From the NCBI GenBank assembly GCA_052143095.1, contig JBKQTR010000543.1, forward strand, positions 1-16,732: a stretch of 16,732 nucleotides of DNA, read 5' to 3'. Source of the stretch: DAHUYF01 sp052143095. Its GTDB lineage: Bacteria > Pseudomonadota > Alphaproteobacteria > ATCC43930 > CGMCC-115725. Shown here piece by piece: positions 7,052 through 13,561 of the stretch (position 1 is the stretch's first letter; each line of letters begins with the position of its first letter). The notes under the pieces were generated by a model. It made no database searches, was not told the origin of the DNA, and saw only the letters and a program-made list of their open reading frames with translations. A program made the translations under genes and the position numbers.

Positions 7052-8600
7052 GGCGGCGCCGGCGCCGGGCGAGCGGCGGCGCGTGCTCGAGGCGCGCGGC
7101 ATCGTCAAGCGCTTCGGCACTCTCGTCGCCAACGACCGCATCGACCTCGCCGTCGAGGCGGGCGCCATCCACGCGCTGCTCGGCGAGAACGGCGCCGGCA
7201 AGTCGACGCTGGTCAAGGTGCTCTACGGCGCCTTGCAGCCCGATGACGGCGAGATCTTCTGGCAGGGCGCCAAGGTCGAGATCGCCTCGCCGGCGGTGGC
7301 GCGCACGCTCGGCATCGGCATGGTGTTCCAGCATTTCTCGCTATTCGACGCGCTCACCGTCGCCGAGAACGTGGCGCTCGGCCTGCCGACGCGCGAGAGC
7401 TTGCGCGCCATCGCCGCCCGCATCAAGGAGATCTCCGCCGCCTTCGGCCTGCCGCTCGATCCCGCCCGCTACGTCCACGATCTCTCGGTCGGCGAGCGCC
7501 AGCGCATCGAGATCGTGCGCTGCCTGCTGCAGGACCCTAAGCTCATCATCATGGACGAGCCGACCTCGGTGCTGACGCCGCAGGAGGCCGATCAGTTGTT
7601 CGAGACGCTGGAGCGCCTGGCGGGCGAGGGGCGCGCAATCCTCTACATCACCCATCGGCTCGAGGAGGTGCGCCGGCTGTGCGAGCGCGCCACCGTGCTG
7701 CGCCAGGGACGGGTGGTCGCGCGCGTCGCGCCGCGGGCGGAGACCGCGGCGAGCCTCGCCCGTCTCATGGTGGGCTCCGACGTCAAGACGATCGAGCACC
7801 GGCCAGCGCGCGCCGGCGAGAAGCGGCTCGAGCTGCGCTCCCTGTCCTTGCCGCCCGATCGCGTCCTCGGCATGGCGCTTGCCGACATCTCGCTCGCGGT
7901 GCGCGCCGGCGAGATCGTCGCCGTCGCCGGGGTCGCGGGCAACGGCCAGAGCGAGCTCTTCGCCGCGCTCTCGGGCGAGCGCGCGAGCCGCCCCGACGCG
8001 CTGCTGATCGACGGCCGGCCGACCGGCCGGCGGGGCATCACCGAGCGCCGCCGGCGGGGCGCCGCCTTCGTGCCGGAGGAGCGGCTGGGGCACGGCGCCG
8101 TGCCGCGCCTCACGCTCTCCGACAACGTGCTGCTGTCGCGGCACAGCACCGGCGGGCTGACGCGGTTGGGATTCCTGCTGCGCCGGCGCGCCGCGCGGCT
8201 GGCGGCCGAGATCTGCGCCGCCTTCGACGTGCGCAAGAGCGGGCGCGATCCCGAGGCGGGGAGCCTCTCCGGCGGCAATCTGCAGAAATTCGTCGTCGGC
8301 CGCGAGATCCTGGCGCAGCCGCTGCTGCTCGTCGTCAACCAGCCGACTTGGGGCGTCGATGTCGGCGCCGCGGTGATGATCCGCCAGGCGCTGGTCGACC
8401 TCGCGGCACAAGGCGCGGCGGTGCTGGTCATCAGTCAGGATCTCGACGAGATCCTGGAGATCGCCGACCGCATCGCCGTGATCTCGCATGGCCGCCTCTC
8501 CGAGGCGCATCCGGCGCGCTCGCTGTCGCTCGAGCGCATCGGGCTGTTGATGGGCGGCGCCCATCCCGATCGCGCGCTGGAGCCGGTTGATGCTGATTGA
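7044..8600 (+). CDS. BMP-type ABC transporter ATP-binding protein (two fused nucleotide-binding domains)
   Basis: This 518-residue protein fuses two ABC domains, as in nucleoside/purine (BMP-family) and sugar importers. Domain 1 is complete: Walker A GENGAGKST (47-55), Q-loop Q96, signature LSVGE (147-151), Walker B LIIMDEP (167-173) and the H-loop histidine H204. Domain 2 is degenerate. The P-loop is GVAGNGQS (296-303) without lysine, the signature LSGGN (408-412) is kept, the Walker B end reads VVNQPTWGVDVGA with N432/Q433 in place of Asp/Glu, and the H-loop is SQDLDEI with Gln for His. Such asymmetry is common in this class. It overlaps xdhC by 8 bases and the next permease by 11. A role energising purine or nucleoside import is inferred from family and location. 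Confidence 0.92.
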   Translation: MAEAAPAPGERRRVLEARGIVKRFGTLVANDRIDLAVEAGAIHALLGENGAGKSTLVKVLYGALQPDDGEIFWQGAKVEIASPAVARTLGIGMVFQHFSLFDALTVAENVALGLPTRESLRAIAARIKEISAAFGLPLDPARYVHDLSVGERQRIEIVRCLLQDPKLIIMDEPTSVLTPQEADQLFETLERLAGEGRAILYITHRLEEVRRLCERATVLRQGRVVARVAPRAETAASLARLMVGSDVKTIEHRPARAGEKRLELRSLSLPPDRVLGMALADISLAVRAGEIVAVAGVAGNGQSELFAALSGERASRPDALLIDGRPTGRRGITERRRRGAAFVPEERLGHGAVPRLTLSDNVLLSRHSTGGLTRLGFLLRRRAARLAAEICAAFDVRKSGRDPEAGSLSGGNLQKFVVGREILAQPLLLVVNQPTWGVDVGAAVMIRQALVDLAAQGAAVLVISQDLDEILEIADRIAVISHGRLSEAHPARSLSLERIGLLMGGAHPDRALEPVDAD

Positions 8601-9678
8601 GCTGGAGCGCCGGAGCGCGCCGTCGCGCGCCATGATGCTGGCCTCGCCGGTGATCGCGGTGGCGCTCACCGTCGCCGTCGCGGCGCTGCTGCTGGCGATC
8701 GTCGGCGTCAATCCGCTGCGCGGCCTCGCGGTCTATTTCATCGAGCCGCTGGGCACCGGCTGGAGCCTGCAGGAGCTGGCGGTGAAGGCGTCGCCGCTGG
8801 TGATGATCGCCATCGGCCTCGCTATCTGCTTCCGCGCCAATACCTGGAACATCGGCGCCGAAGGGCAATATCTCGCCGGCGCCATGCTCGGCGGCTGGTT
8901 CGCGCTCGCCTATCACACCACGGGCGCGTGGTGGGTGCTGCCGGGGATGCTGCTGCTCGGCGCGCTGGGCGGATTGCTCTACGCGCTGGTTCCGGCGCTG
9001 CTGCGCGTGGTCTTCGGCGCCAACGAGATCCTCACCAGCCTGATGCTGGTCTATGTCGCGCAGCTCGCGCTCGACTATCTCGTCCGCGGCCCCTGGCGCG
9101 ATCCGCACGGCTTCAACTTCCCGCAGACCGTGACCTTCGAGCCGGCGGCGACGATGCCGCTGCTGTTCGCGGGCGGGCGTCTCCATCTCGGCGTGGTGCT
9201 GGCGCCGCTGGTGGTGGCGATCGCCGTGGTCTTCCTCGGCACGACCTTGCGCGGTTTCGAGCTGCGCGTCGTCGGCATGGCGCCGCGCGCCGCGCGCTTC
9301 GCCGGCTTCGACGACCGCCGCGACATCCTGCTCGCCTTTGCCGTGTCGGGCGCGCTCGCCGGTCTTGCCGGCATCATCGAGGTCGCGGGGCCGATCGGGC
9401 AGCTGCTGCCGAACCTGTCGCCCGGCTACGGCTTCGCCGCCATCATCGTCGCCTTTCTCGGGCGGCTCAATCCGGTGGGAATCCTGGCGGCGGGGCTGGT
9501 CCTCGCCCTCTCCTATCTCGGCGGCGAGCAGGCGCAGATCGCGCTGCGCGTGCCGCTCGATCTCACCATCGTGCTGCAGGGCGTGCTGCTGTTCTGCGTG
9601 CTCGCCTGCGACACGCTCATCCTCTACCGCATCCACCTGTTCCGCCTTCGGCACAAGGCAGTGCACAGTGCTCCTTGA
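8590..9678 (+). CDS. BMP-type ABC transporter permease (first subunit)
   Basis: This is an inner-membrane permease of 362 residues of the branched-chain/ribose/nucleoside (BPD_transp_2) superfamily. Hydrophobic segments include SPVIAVALTVAVAALLLAIV, SPLVMIAIGLAICF, WVLPGMLLLGALGGLLYALV, LVVAIAVVFLG and GFAAIIVAFLG. Family landmarks are the NIGAEGQYLAGAMLGGW loop and the cytoplasmic coupling segment FELRVVGMAPRAARFAGF. The ATG at 8590 is preferred over the TTG at 8587. It overlaps the ATPase gene by 11 bases and the second permease by 11. It should form a heterodimeric pore with the product of the following gene. Substrate specificity cannot be read from the sequence. Confidence 0.92.
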   Translation: MLIELERRSAPSRAMMLASPVIAVALTVAVAALLLAIVGVNPLRGLAVYFIEPLGTGWSLQELAVKASPLVMIAIGLAICFRANTWNIGAEGQYLAGAMLGGWFALAYHTTGAWWVLPGMLLLGALGGLLYALVPALLRVVFGANEILTSLMLVYVAQLALDYLVRGPWRDPHGFNFPQTVTFEPAATMPLLFAGGRLHLGVVLAPLVVAIAVVFLGTTLRGFELRVVGMAPRAARFAGFDDRRDILLAFAVSGALAGLAGIIEVAGPIGQLLPNLSPGYGFAAIIVAFLGRLNPVGILAAGLVLALSYLGGEQAQIALRVPLDLTIVLQGVLLFCVLACDTLILYRIHLFRLRHKAVHSAP

Positions 9679-10579
9679 AGCGATCCTGCTCACCGTCATC
9701 ACCGCGTCGACGCCGCTGCTGCTCTCGGCGCTGGGCGAGCTCGTGGTCGAGCGCTCCGGCGTGCTCAACCTCGGTGTCGAAGGCATGATGGTGATGGGCG
9801 CGTCCTGCGGCTTCGTCGTGGCGGTCCTCACCGGCAGCACGATCCTTGGCGCGCTCGCCGGCATCGTCGCCGGCGCGGCGCTCGCCACGGTCTTCGCGCT
9901 GATGACGCTGGGCTTCGCCGCCAATCAGGTCGCCTCCGGCCTGGCGCTGACCATCCTCGGGCTCGGGCTCTCCGGGTTGATCGGCGCGGATTTCGTCGGC
10001 ACGCAGCGCGACCCCGCGCCGAAGCTGCATATCGGGGGCTTGTCGGACTTGCCGTTCATCGGCCCCGTGCTCTTCGGCCAGGACGGCTTCGTCTACGCCT
10101 CCCTCGCGCTGCTGCTCGGCGTCTCCTGGTTCCTGTGGCGCACGCGCGCCGGGCTGATGCTGCGCGCCATCGGCGACAACCCGATCTCGGCGCATGCGCT
10201 CGGCCACAAGGTGCTGCGCGTGCGCCTCGTGGCGATCCTGTTCGGCGGCGGCTGCGCCGGGCTTGCCGGGGCCTATCTGTCGCTCGGCTACACGCCGTTC
10301 TGGGTGCGCGGGATGACCGCGGGCCGCGGCTGGATCGCGCTGGCGCTGGTCGTCTTCTCGTCATGGGTCCCCTGGCGGCTGGCGCTCGGCGCCTACCTCT
10401 TCGGCGCCGTCACCATCCTGCAGCTGCACGCCCAGGGCTTCGGCCTCGGCATCCCGTCGCAGCTCATGTCGTCGCTGCCCTATCTCGCCACCATCCTGGT
10501 GCTCGTCGCCATCTCGCGCGCGCGCGGCCGCGGCGCCGGCCCGGGATCGCTCGGCACGCCGTTCGTTCCGGATCACTAG
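9668..10579 (+). CDS. BMP-type ABC transporter permease (second subunit)
   Basis: This is the partner permease of 303 residues. The proposed start is the GTG at 9668, giving a product that begins LLEAILLTVITASTPLLLSA after the initiator; the frame is open much further upstream, but that part lies inside the first permease gene. The landmark ERSGVLNLGVEGMMVMGA is typical of this subfamily. The cytoplasmic coupling loop is LMLRAIGDNPISAHALGHKV. Several transmembrane helices are evident, such as LLLGVSWFLW and LFGGGCAGLAGAYLSLGY. The gene overlaps the first permease by 11 bases, fitting coupled translation of equal amounts. The binding-protein gene follows after 96 bases, the largest gap in this operon. 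Confidence 0.9.
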   Translation: MLLEAILLTVITASTPLLLSALGELVVERSGVLNLGVEGMMVMGASCGFVVAVLTGSTILGALAGIVAGAALATVFALMTLGFAANQVASGLALTILGLGLSGLIGADFVGTQRDPAPKLHIGGLSDLPFIGPVLFGQDGFVYASLALLLGVSWFLWRTRAGLMLRAIGDNPISAHALGHKVLRVRLVAILFGGGCAGLAGAYLSLGYTPFWVRGMTAGRGWIALALVVFSSWVPWRLALGAYLFGAVTILQLHAQGFGLGIPSQLMSSLPYLATILVLVAISRARGRGAGPGSLGTPFVPDH

Positions 10580-10640
10580 CCGCTGTTCGACCGGCCCGCG
10601 GCTGCGGCCTGCGCGGGACGGATTTGCTCAGGGGGCCGCA

Positions 10641-10654
10641 GGGAGAGCTCTCCC
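10641..10654. promoter_or_regulatory. Perfect 14-bp palindrome just upstream of the binding-protein gene
   Basis: GGGAGAGCTCTCCC is a perfect palindrome ending 9 bases before the GGAGGA ribosome site (10664-10669) of the BMP protein gene. It lies in the only sizeable gap of the operon. It could be a regulator site or an mRNA hairpin that sets the level or stability of the binding-protein message. The role is inference. Confidence 0.35.
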
Positions 10655-10675
10655 GTCGCCAACGGAGGACAGAGA

Positions 10676-11752
10676 ATGATCAGACGCGAATTCCTGAGGG
10701 GGACCGCAATCCTGGCGAGCTTGCCGCTCGTCGCGCGCTACGCCTATGCCGCCGACCGGATCAAGGTCGGCTTCGTCTATGTCGGGCCGGTCGGCGATTT
10801 CGGCTGGACCTACCAGCACGACGTCGCGCGCAAGGCCGTCGACCAGGCGCTGGGCGACAAGGTCGAGACCACCTTTGTCGAGAACGTGCCCGAGGGACCC
10901 GATGCCGAGCGCGCGATCGAGGGCCTCGCACGCTCCGGCTGCAAGCTCATCTTCACGACCTCCTTCGGCTTCATGGATCCGACGGTCAAGGTCGCCAAGA
11001 AATACCCCGATGTGAAGTTCGAGCACGCCACCGGCTACAAGCGCGCCGACAATCTCGCGACATATTCCGGCCGCTTCTACGAGGGCCGCTATGTCATCGG
11101 CCAGATCGCCGGCAAGGTGTCGAAGTCGGGCGTGGTGGGCTATGTCGGCTCGTTCCCGATCCCGGAGGTGGTGTCGGGCATCAATTCCTTCATGCTCGGC
11201 GCCTGGTCGGTGAATCCTGCCATGAAGGTGAAGGTCGTCTGGGTGAATTCCTGGTTCGACCCCGGCAAGGAGGCCGACGCCGCCAAGGCGCTGATCGATC
11301 AGGGCGTCGACATCATCACCCAGCATACCGACAGCCCGGCGGCGATGCAGATCGCCGAGGAGCGTGGCGCTCACGCCTTCAGCCAGGATTCGGACATGAT
11401 CAAGTTCGGTCCCAAGGCGCAGCTCTCGGGCATCATCGACAACTGGTCCGGGTATTACGTCGAGCGCGTCAAGGCGGTGCTCGACGGCAGCTGGAAGTCG
11501 GGCGATGTCTGGGGTGGGCTCGGCACCAAGATGGTGGTCATGGCGCCCTTCACCAACATGCCAAGCGACGTCACGACGATGGCGGAGGCCACCACCGCGG
11601 CGATCGCCTCGGGCAAGCTCCATCCCTTCCACGGGCCGATCTACAAGCAGGACGGCACGCTGGCGGTGAAGGACGGGGCGGTGCTGCCCGATCCCGACAT
11701 TCTCGGGATGAACTGGTATGTCAAAGGCATCGACGAGAAAGCGCCCGGTTAG
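10676..11752 (+). CDS. BMP-family ABC transporter substrate-binding protein with twin-arginine-like signal
   Basis: This is the periplasmic ligand-binding component (358 residues) of the BmpA/PnrA/Med family, known to bind purine nucleosides in characterised members. The N-terminus MIRREFLRGTAILASLPLVA followed by RYAYAADRIK is a signal peptide. RREFLR matches the twin-arginine consensus R-R-x-F-L-K/R, and cleavage after AYA (near residue 25) is likely. No lipobox cysteine is seen, unlike many homologues in other phyla. Family motifs are KVGFVYVGPVGDFGWTYQHD, LIFTTSFGFMDP, GVVGYVGSFPIPEVVSGIN, VVWVNSWFDPGKEADAAKAL and ITQHTDSPAAMQIAEE. The ribosome site GGAGGA lies 6 bases before the ATG. It follows its permeases by 96 bases and ends the operon. 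Ligand (purine, nucleoside, or ureide) is unknown; purine is favoured by context. Confidence 0.92.
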   Translation: MIRREFLRGTAILASLPLVARYAYAADRIKVGFVYVGPVGDFGWTYQHDVARKAVDQALGDKVETTFVENVPEGPDAERAIEGLARSGCKLIFTTSFGFMDPTVKVAKKYPDVKFEHATGYKRADNLATYSGRFYEGRYVIGQIAGKVSKSGVVGYVGSFPIPEVVSGINSFMLGAWSVNPAMKVKVVWVNSWFDPGKEADAAKALIDQGVDIITQHTDSPAAMQIAEERGAHAFSQDSDMIKFGPKAQLSGIIDNWSGYYVERVKAVLDGSWKSGDVWGGLGTKMVVMAPFTNMPSDVTTMAEATTAAIASGKLHPFHGPIYKQDGTLAVKDGAVLPDPDILGMNWYVKGIDEKAPG

Positions 11753-11778
11753 GGCAAGTGTCTGCTGGATCGACTCAG

Positions 11779-11894
11779 TGCGTCCTTCGACTGCTCGCTA
11801 TGCTCGCGCTCAGGATGAGGAAATTTTCTTTGTGCCATCATCTACCTTCCTCATCCTGAGGAGCGATGCGAAGCATCGCGTCTCGAAGGACGCA
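11779..11894. repeat. Inverted pair of REP-like intergenic repeats between convergent genes
   Basis: Arm 1 (11779-11820) and arm 2 (11849-11894) are inverted copies. The outer blocks TGCGTCCTTCGA (11779-11790) and TCGAAGGACGCA (11883-11894) match perfectly, as do the inner blocks CTCAGGATGAGG (11809-11820) and CCTCATCCTGAG (11849-11860). Arm 2 holds its own hairpin, GCGATGC-GAA-GCATCGC (11863-11879). The middle of arm 1 has diverged and carries the direct repeat TGCTCGC-TA-TGCTCGC. The spacer is AT-rich with TTTTCTTT. It lies between the convergent BMP gene and the adenine deaminase, so it can also act as a bidirectional terminator. The pattern resembles dispersed repeats of Hyphomicrobiales genomes, from memory. 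Confidence 0.65.
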
Positions 11895-11939
11895 GTGCGC
11901 CCATGCAGCCGAAACACGCCCACGGATCCGGTGCCGGTC

Positions 11940-12956
11940 TCAGCCCGCGGCGTCGCCGCCGAAGCGATCGAGCCGCGCGAGCAGCGCCGCTTGCCGCTCC
12001 GCCGGCAGGAAGCTTGCCTCGAAGCTGTTGCGCGCGATGCGCAGCAGATCCGCCTCGCCGAGGCCGAAGGCCTCGGCGCAGGCGCGGTAATTGGCGTTGA
12101 GATAGCCGCCGAAATAGGCGGGATCGTCGCTGTTGATCGTGACCTTGACGCCGGCGCGGTAGAGCGCCGCGAAGCTGTGCTCGGCCATGGACGGGAAGAC
12201 GCGCAGCCGGATGTTGGAGAGCGGGCAGATGGTGAGCGGCACCTGGCGCTCGACGAGATGAGCGAGGAGCGCGGGATCCTCGACGGCGCGGACGCCGTGA
12301 TCGATGCGGGCGACGCCGAGCAGAGTGAGGCTGTCCCAGATATTGGCCGGCGGACCCTCTTCGCCGGCATGCGCGCAGGCGCGCAGCCCCAGCCGCCGCG
12401 CCTCGTCGAACACCGCCGCATATTTCGCCGGCGGGTGGCCGCGCTCGGAGGAATCGAGGCCGATCGCGGCAAGCCGGTCGAGATAAGGCCGCGCCTGGCG
12501 CAGCAGCTCGAACCCCTCGCTCGCCTCGAGATGGCGCAGGAAGCACATGATGAAGCCGACGGAGAGGCCGAACTCGCGCTCGGCCCGCTCAGCCGCGGCG
12601 AAGAAGCCGTCGAAGACATGCGCGAGCGGGATGCCGCGCGCTGTGTGCGATTGCGGATCGAAGAACACCTCGGCATGGAGAATGTTCTCCTCGCGGCAGC
12701 GGGCGAAATAGGCGCTGGCGAGGTCGAAGAAGTCCTCCGGCTCGACCAGCACGCCGCAGCCCTGGTAATAGAGGTCGAGAAAGGCCTGCAAATCGGCGAA
12801 GTCGTAGGCGGCGGCCAGCGCTTCCGGCGAGGGGAAGGCGAGCGGCACGCCGTTGCGCTCGGCCAGCGCGAACATCAGCTCCGGCTCGAGCGTGCCTTCG
12901 AGATGCAGGTGCAGCTCCGCCTTGGGCAGACGCTGCAGGAAAGCGTCGAGATCCAC
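11940..12956 (-). CDS. Adenine deaminase of the adenosine-deaminase-like family
   Basis: This 338-residue metal-dependent amidohydrolase is predicted to convert adenine to hypoxanthine and ammonia. Zinc and catalytic residues are all visible: HLHLEG (H16, H18), AHAGEE (H196, E199), DHG (D219, H220) and NSDDP (D277, D278). Two motifs separate it from true adenosine deaminases and match the adenine-specific group typified by yeast Aah1 and Pseudomonas PA0148: EVFFDPQSHTARGI (96-109) and GLDSSERGHPPAKY (166-179). Adenosine deaminase has an AGDE-type motif at the second place. Automated annotation may call it add. The start is GTG, with AAGGGAGG 7 bases upstream. It is divergent from guanine deaminase, with 134 bases between, and convergent with the BMP gene. 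The product hypoxanthine is a substrate for the XdhAB encoded nearby. Confidence 0.88.
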   Translation of the reverse strand: MDLDAFLQRLPKAELHLHLEGTLEPELMFALAERNGVPLAFPSPEALAAAYDFADLQAFLDLYYQGCGVLVEPEDFFDLASAYFARCREENILHAEVFFDPQSHTARGIPLAHVFDGFFAAAERAEREFGLSVGFIMCFLRHLEASEGFELLRQARPYLDRLAAIGLDSSERGHPPAKYAAVFDEARRLGLRACAHAGEEGPPANIWDSLTLLGVARIDHGVRAVEDPALLAHLVERQVPLTICPLSNIRLRVFPSMAEHSFAALYRAGVKVTINSDDPAYFGGYLNANYRACAEAFGLGEADLLRIARNSFEASFLPAERQAALLARLDRFGGDAAG

Positions 12957-12963
12957 GCCACGG

Positions 12964-12971
12964 CCTCCCTT
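12964..12971 (-). promoter_or_regulatory. Ribosome binding site for the GTG start of adenine deaminase
   Basis: On the minus strand this reads AAGGGAGG, 7 bases before the GTG at 12956-12954. It supports the non-ATG start, which also places the HLHLEG motif at the usual distance from the N-terminus. Confidence 0.6.
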
Positions 12972-13005
12972 GCCGCCGGCGCCTCCGAAATGCGCGCTCG
13001 GCCGG

Positions 13006-13020
13006 TGACCAATTGTATAC
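13006..13020. promoter_or_regulatory. Candidate operator/promoter element between the two deaminase genes
   Basis: TGACCAATTGTATAC combines TGACCA, the reverse complement of the TGGTCA found at 1723 and 1744, with ATTGTATAC, which matches the ATTGTATGC core at 1730. On the minus strand it contains TACAAT, a good -10 hexamer for the adenine deaminase, though no clear -35 is seen. On the plus strand TAGACT at 13040 could be the guaD -10. It lies 50 bases before the adenine deaminase start and 70 before guaD. Shared control with the xdh operon is inference. Confidence 0.35.
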
Positions 13021-13080
13021 GGCGCCGCGGCGAAACCGCTAGACTCGGTTCGGACAATGGCGAAGCGGCCGTGGCGGTGC

Positions 13081-13087
13081 GGAGGGG
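13081..13087 (+). promoter_or_regulatory. Ribosome binding site for the GTG start of guaD
   Basis: GGAGGGG precedes the GTG at 13091, with 5 bases between GGAGG and the start. It favours this start over the in-frame ATG at 13109, which would remove the N-terminal residues aligned with the Bacillus enzyme. Confidence 0.55.
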
Positions 13088-13090
13088 CGC

Positions 13091-13561
13091 GTGAGCGGCG
13101 AAAGTTTCATGCGTCGGGCGATCGCGCTGTCGCGCGAGCACATGGAGCAGGGCAGCGGCGGCCCGTTCGGCGCCGTCATCGTGAGGGAAGGCCGCATCAT
13201 CGCCGAAGGTTGGAACCGCGTCACCTCGAGCCACGACCCCACCGCCCATGCCGAGATCGTCGCCATCCGCGCCGCCTGCACCGCGCTCGGCAGCTTCAGC
13301 CTGCGGCACTGCGAGATCTATGCCAGCTGCGAGCCCTGCCCGATGTGCCTGGCGGCGATCTATTGGGCGCGTCTCGAGCGCATCTATTACGCCAATGACC
13401 GCGCCGACGCGGCGCGCATCGGCTTCGACGACGACTTCCTCTACCGCGAGATCTCGACGCCGATGGCGGCGCGCAGCCTGCCGATGATCCGCCTGCTCGC
13501 CGACGAGGCGCGGCCGGTCTTCGAAGCCTGGGAGAAGAAGCCGGACAAGACGCCCTATTGA
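13091..13561 (+). CDS. guaD: Guanine deaminase (cytidine-deaminase-like fold)
   Basis: It deaminates guanine to xanthine, feeding XdhAB directly. The protein has 156 residues, like the Bacillus subtilis GuaD type and unlike the roughly 450-residue amidohydrolase-type guanine deaminases. The order of motifs follows the Bacillus enzyme closely from memory: GGPFGAVIV, DPTAHAEIVAIR with zinc ligand H53 and catalytic E55, SCEPCPMCLAAIYWAR with zinc ligands C83 and C86, then GFDDDFLYREI and the C-terminal AWEKKPDKTPY, whose terminal tail contributes to the active site of the domain-swapped dimer in the known structure. It is cytoplasmic. It stands alone on the plus strand between two minus-strand genes. 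Its stop overlaps the end of the convergent M20 gene by 7 bases. Confidence 0.94.
   Translation: MSGESFMRRAIALSREHMEQGSGGPFGAVIVREGRIIAEGWNRVTSSHDPTAHAEIVAIRAACTALGSFSLRHCEIYASCEPCPMCLAAIYWARLERIYYANDRADAARIGFDDDFLYREISTPMAARSLPMIRLLADEARPVFEAWEKKPDKTPY

Noticed and set aside
10135..11859. 574-codon plus-strand frame across the second permease and BMP gene
   Set aside because: It is an alternative frame over two recognised genes and is rich in Arg and Gly without any motif.
11718..13094. 458-codon plus-strand frame across the adenine deaminase
   Set aside because: It overlaps an intact minus-strand enzyme and an intergenic repeat, and its composition is that of an antisense shadow.
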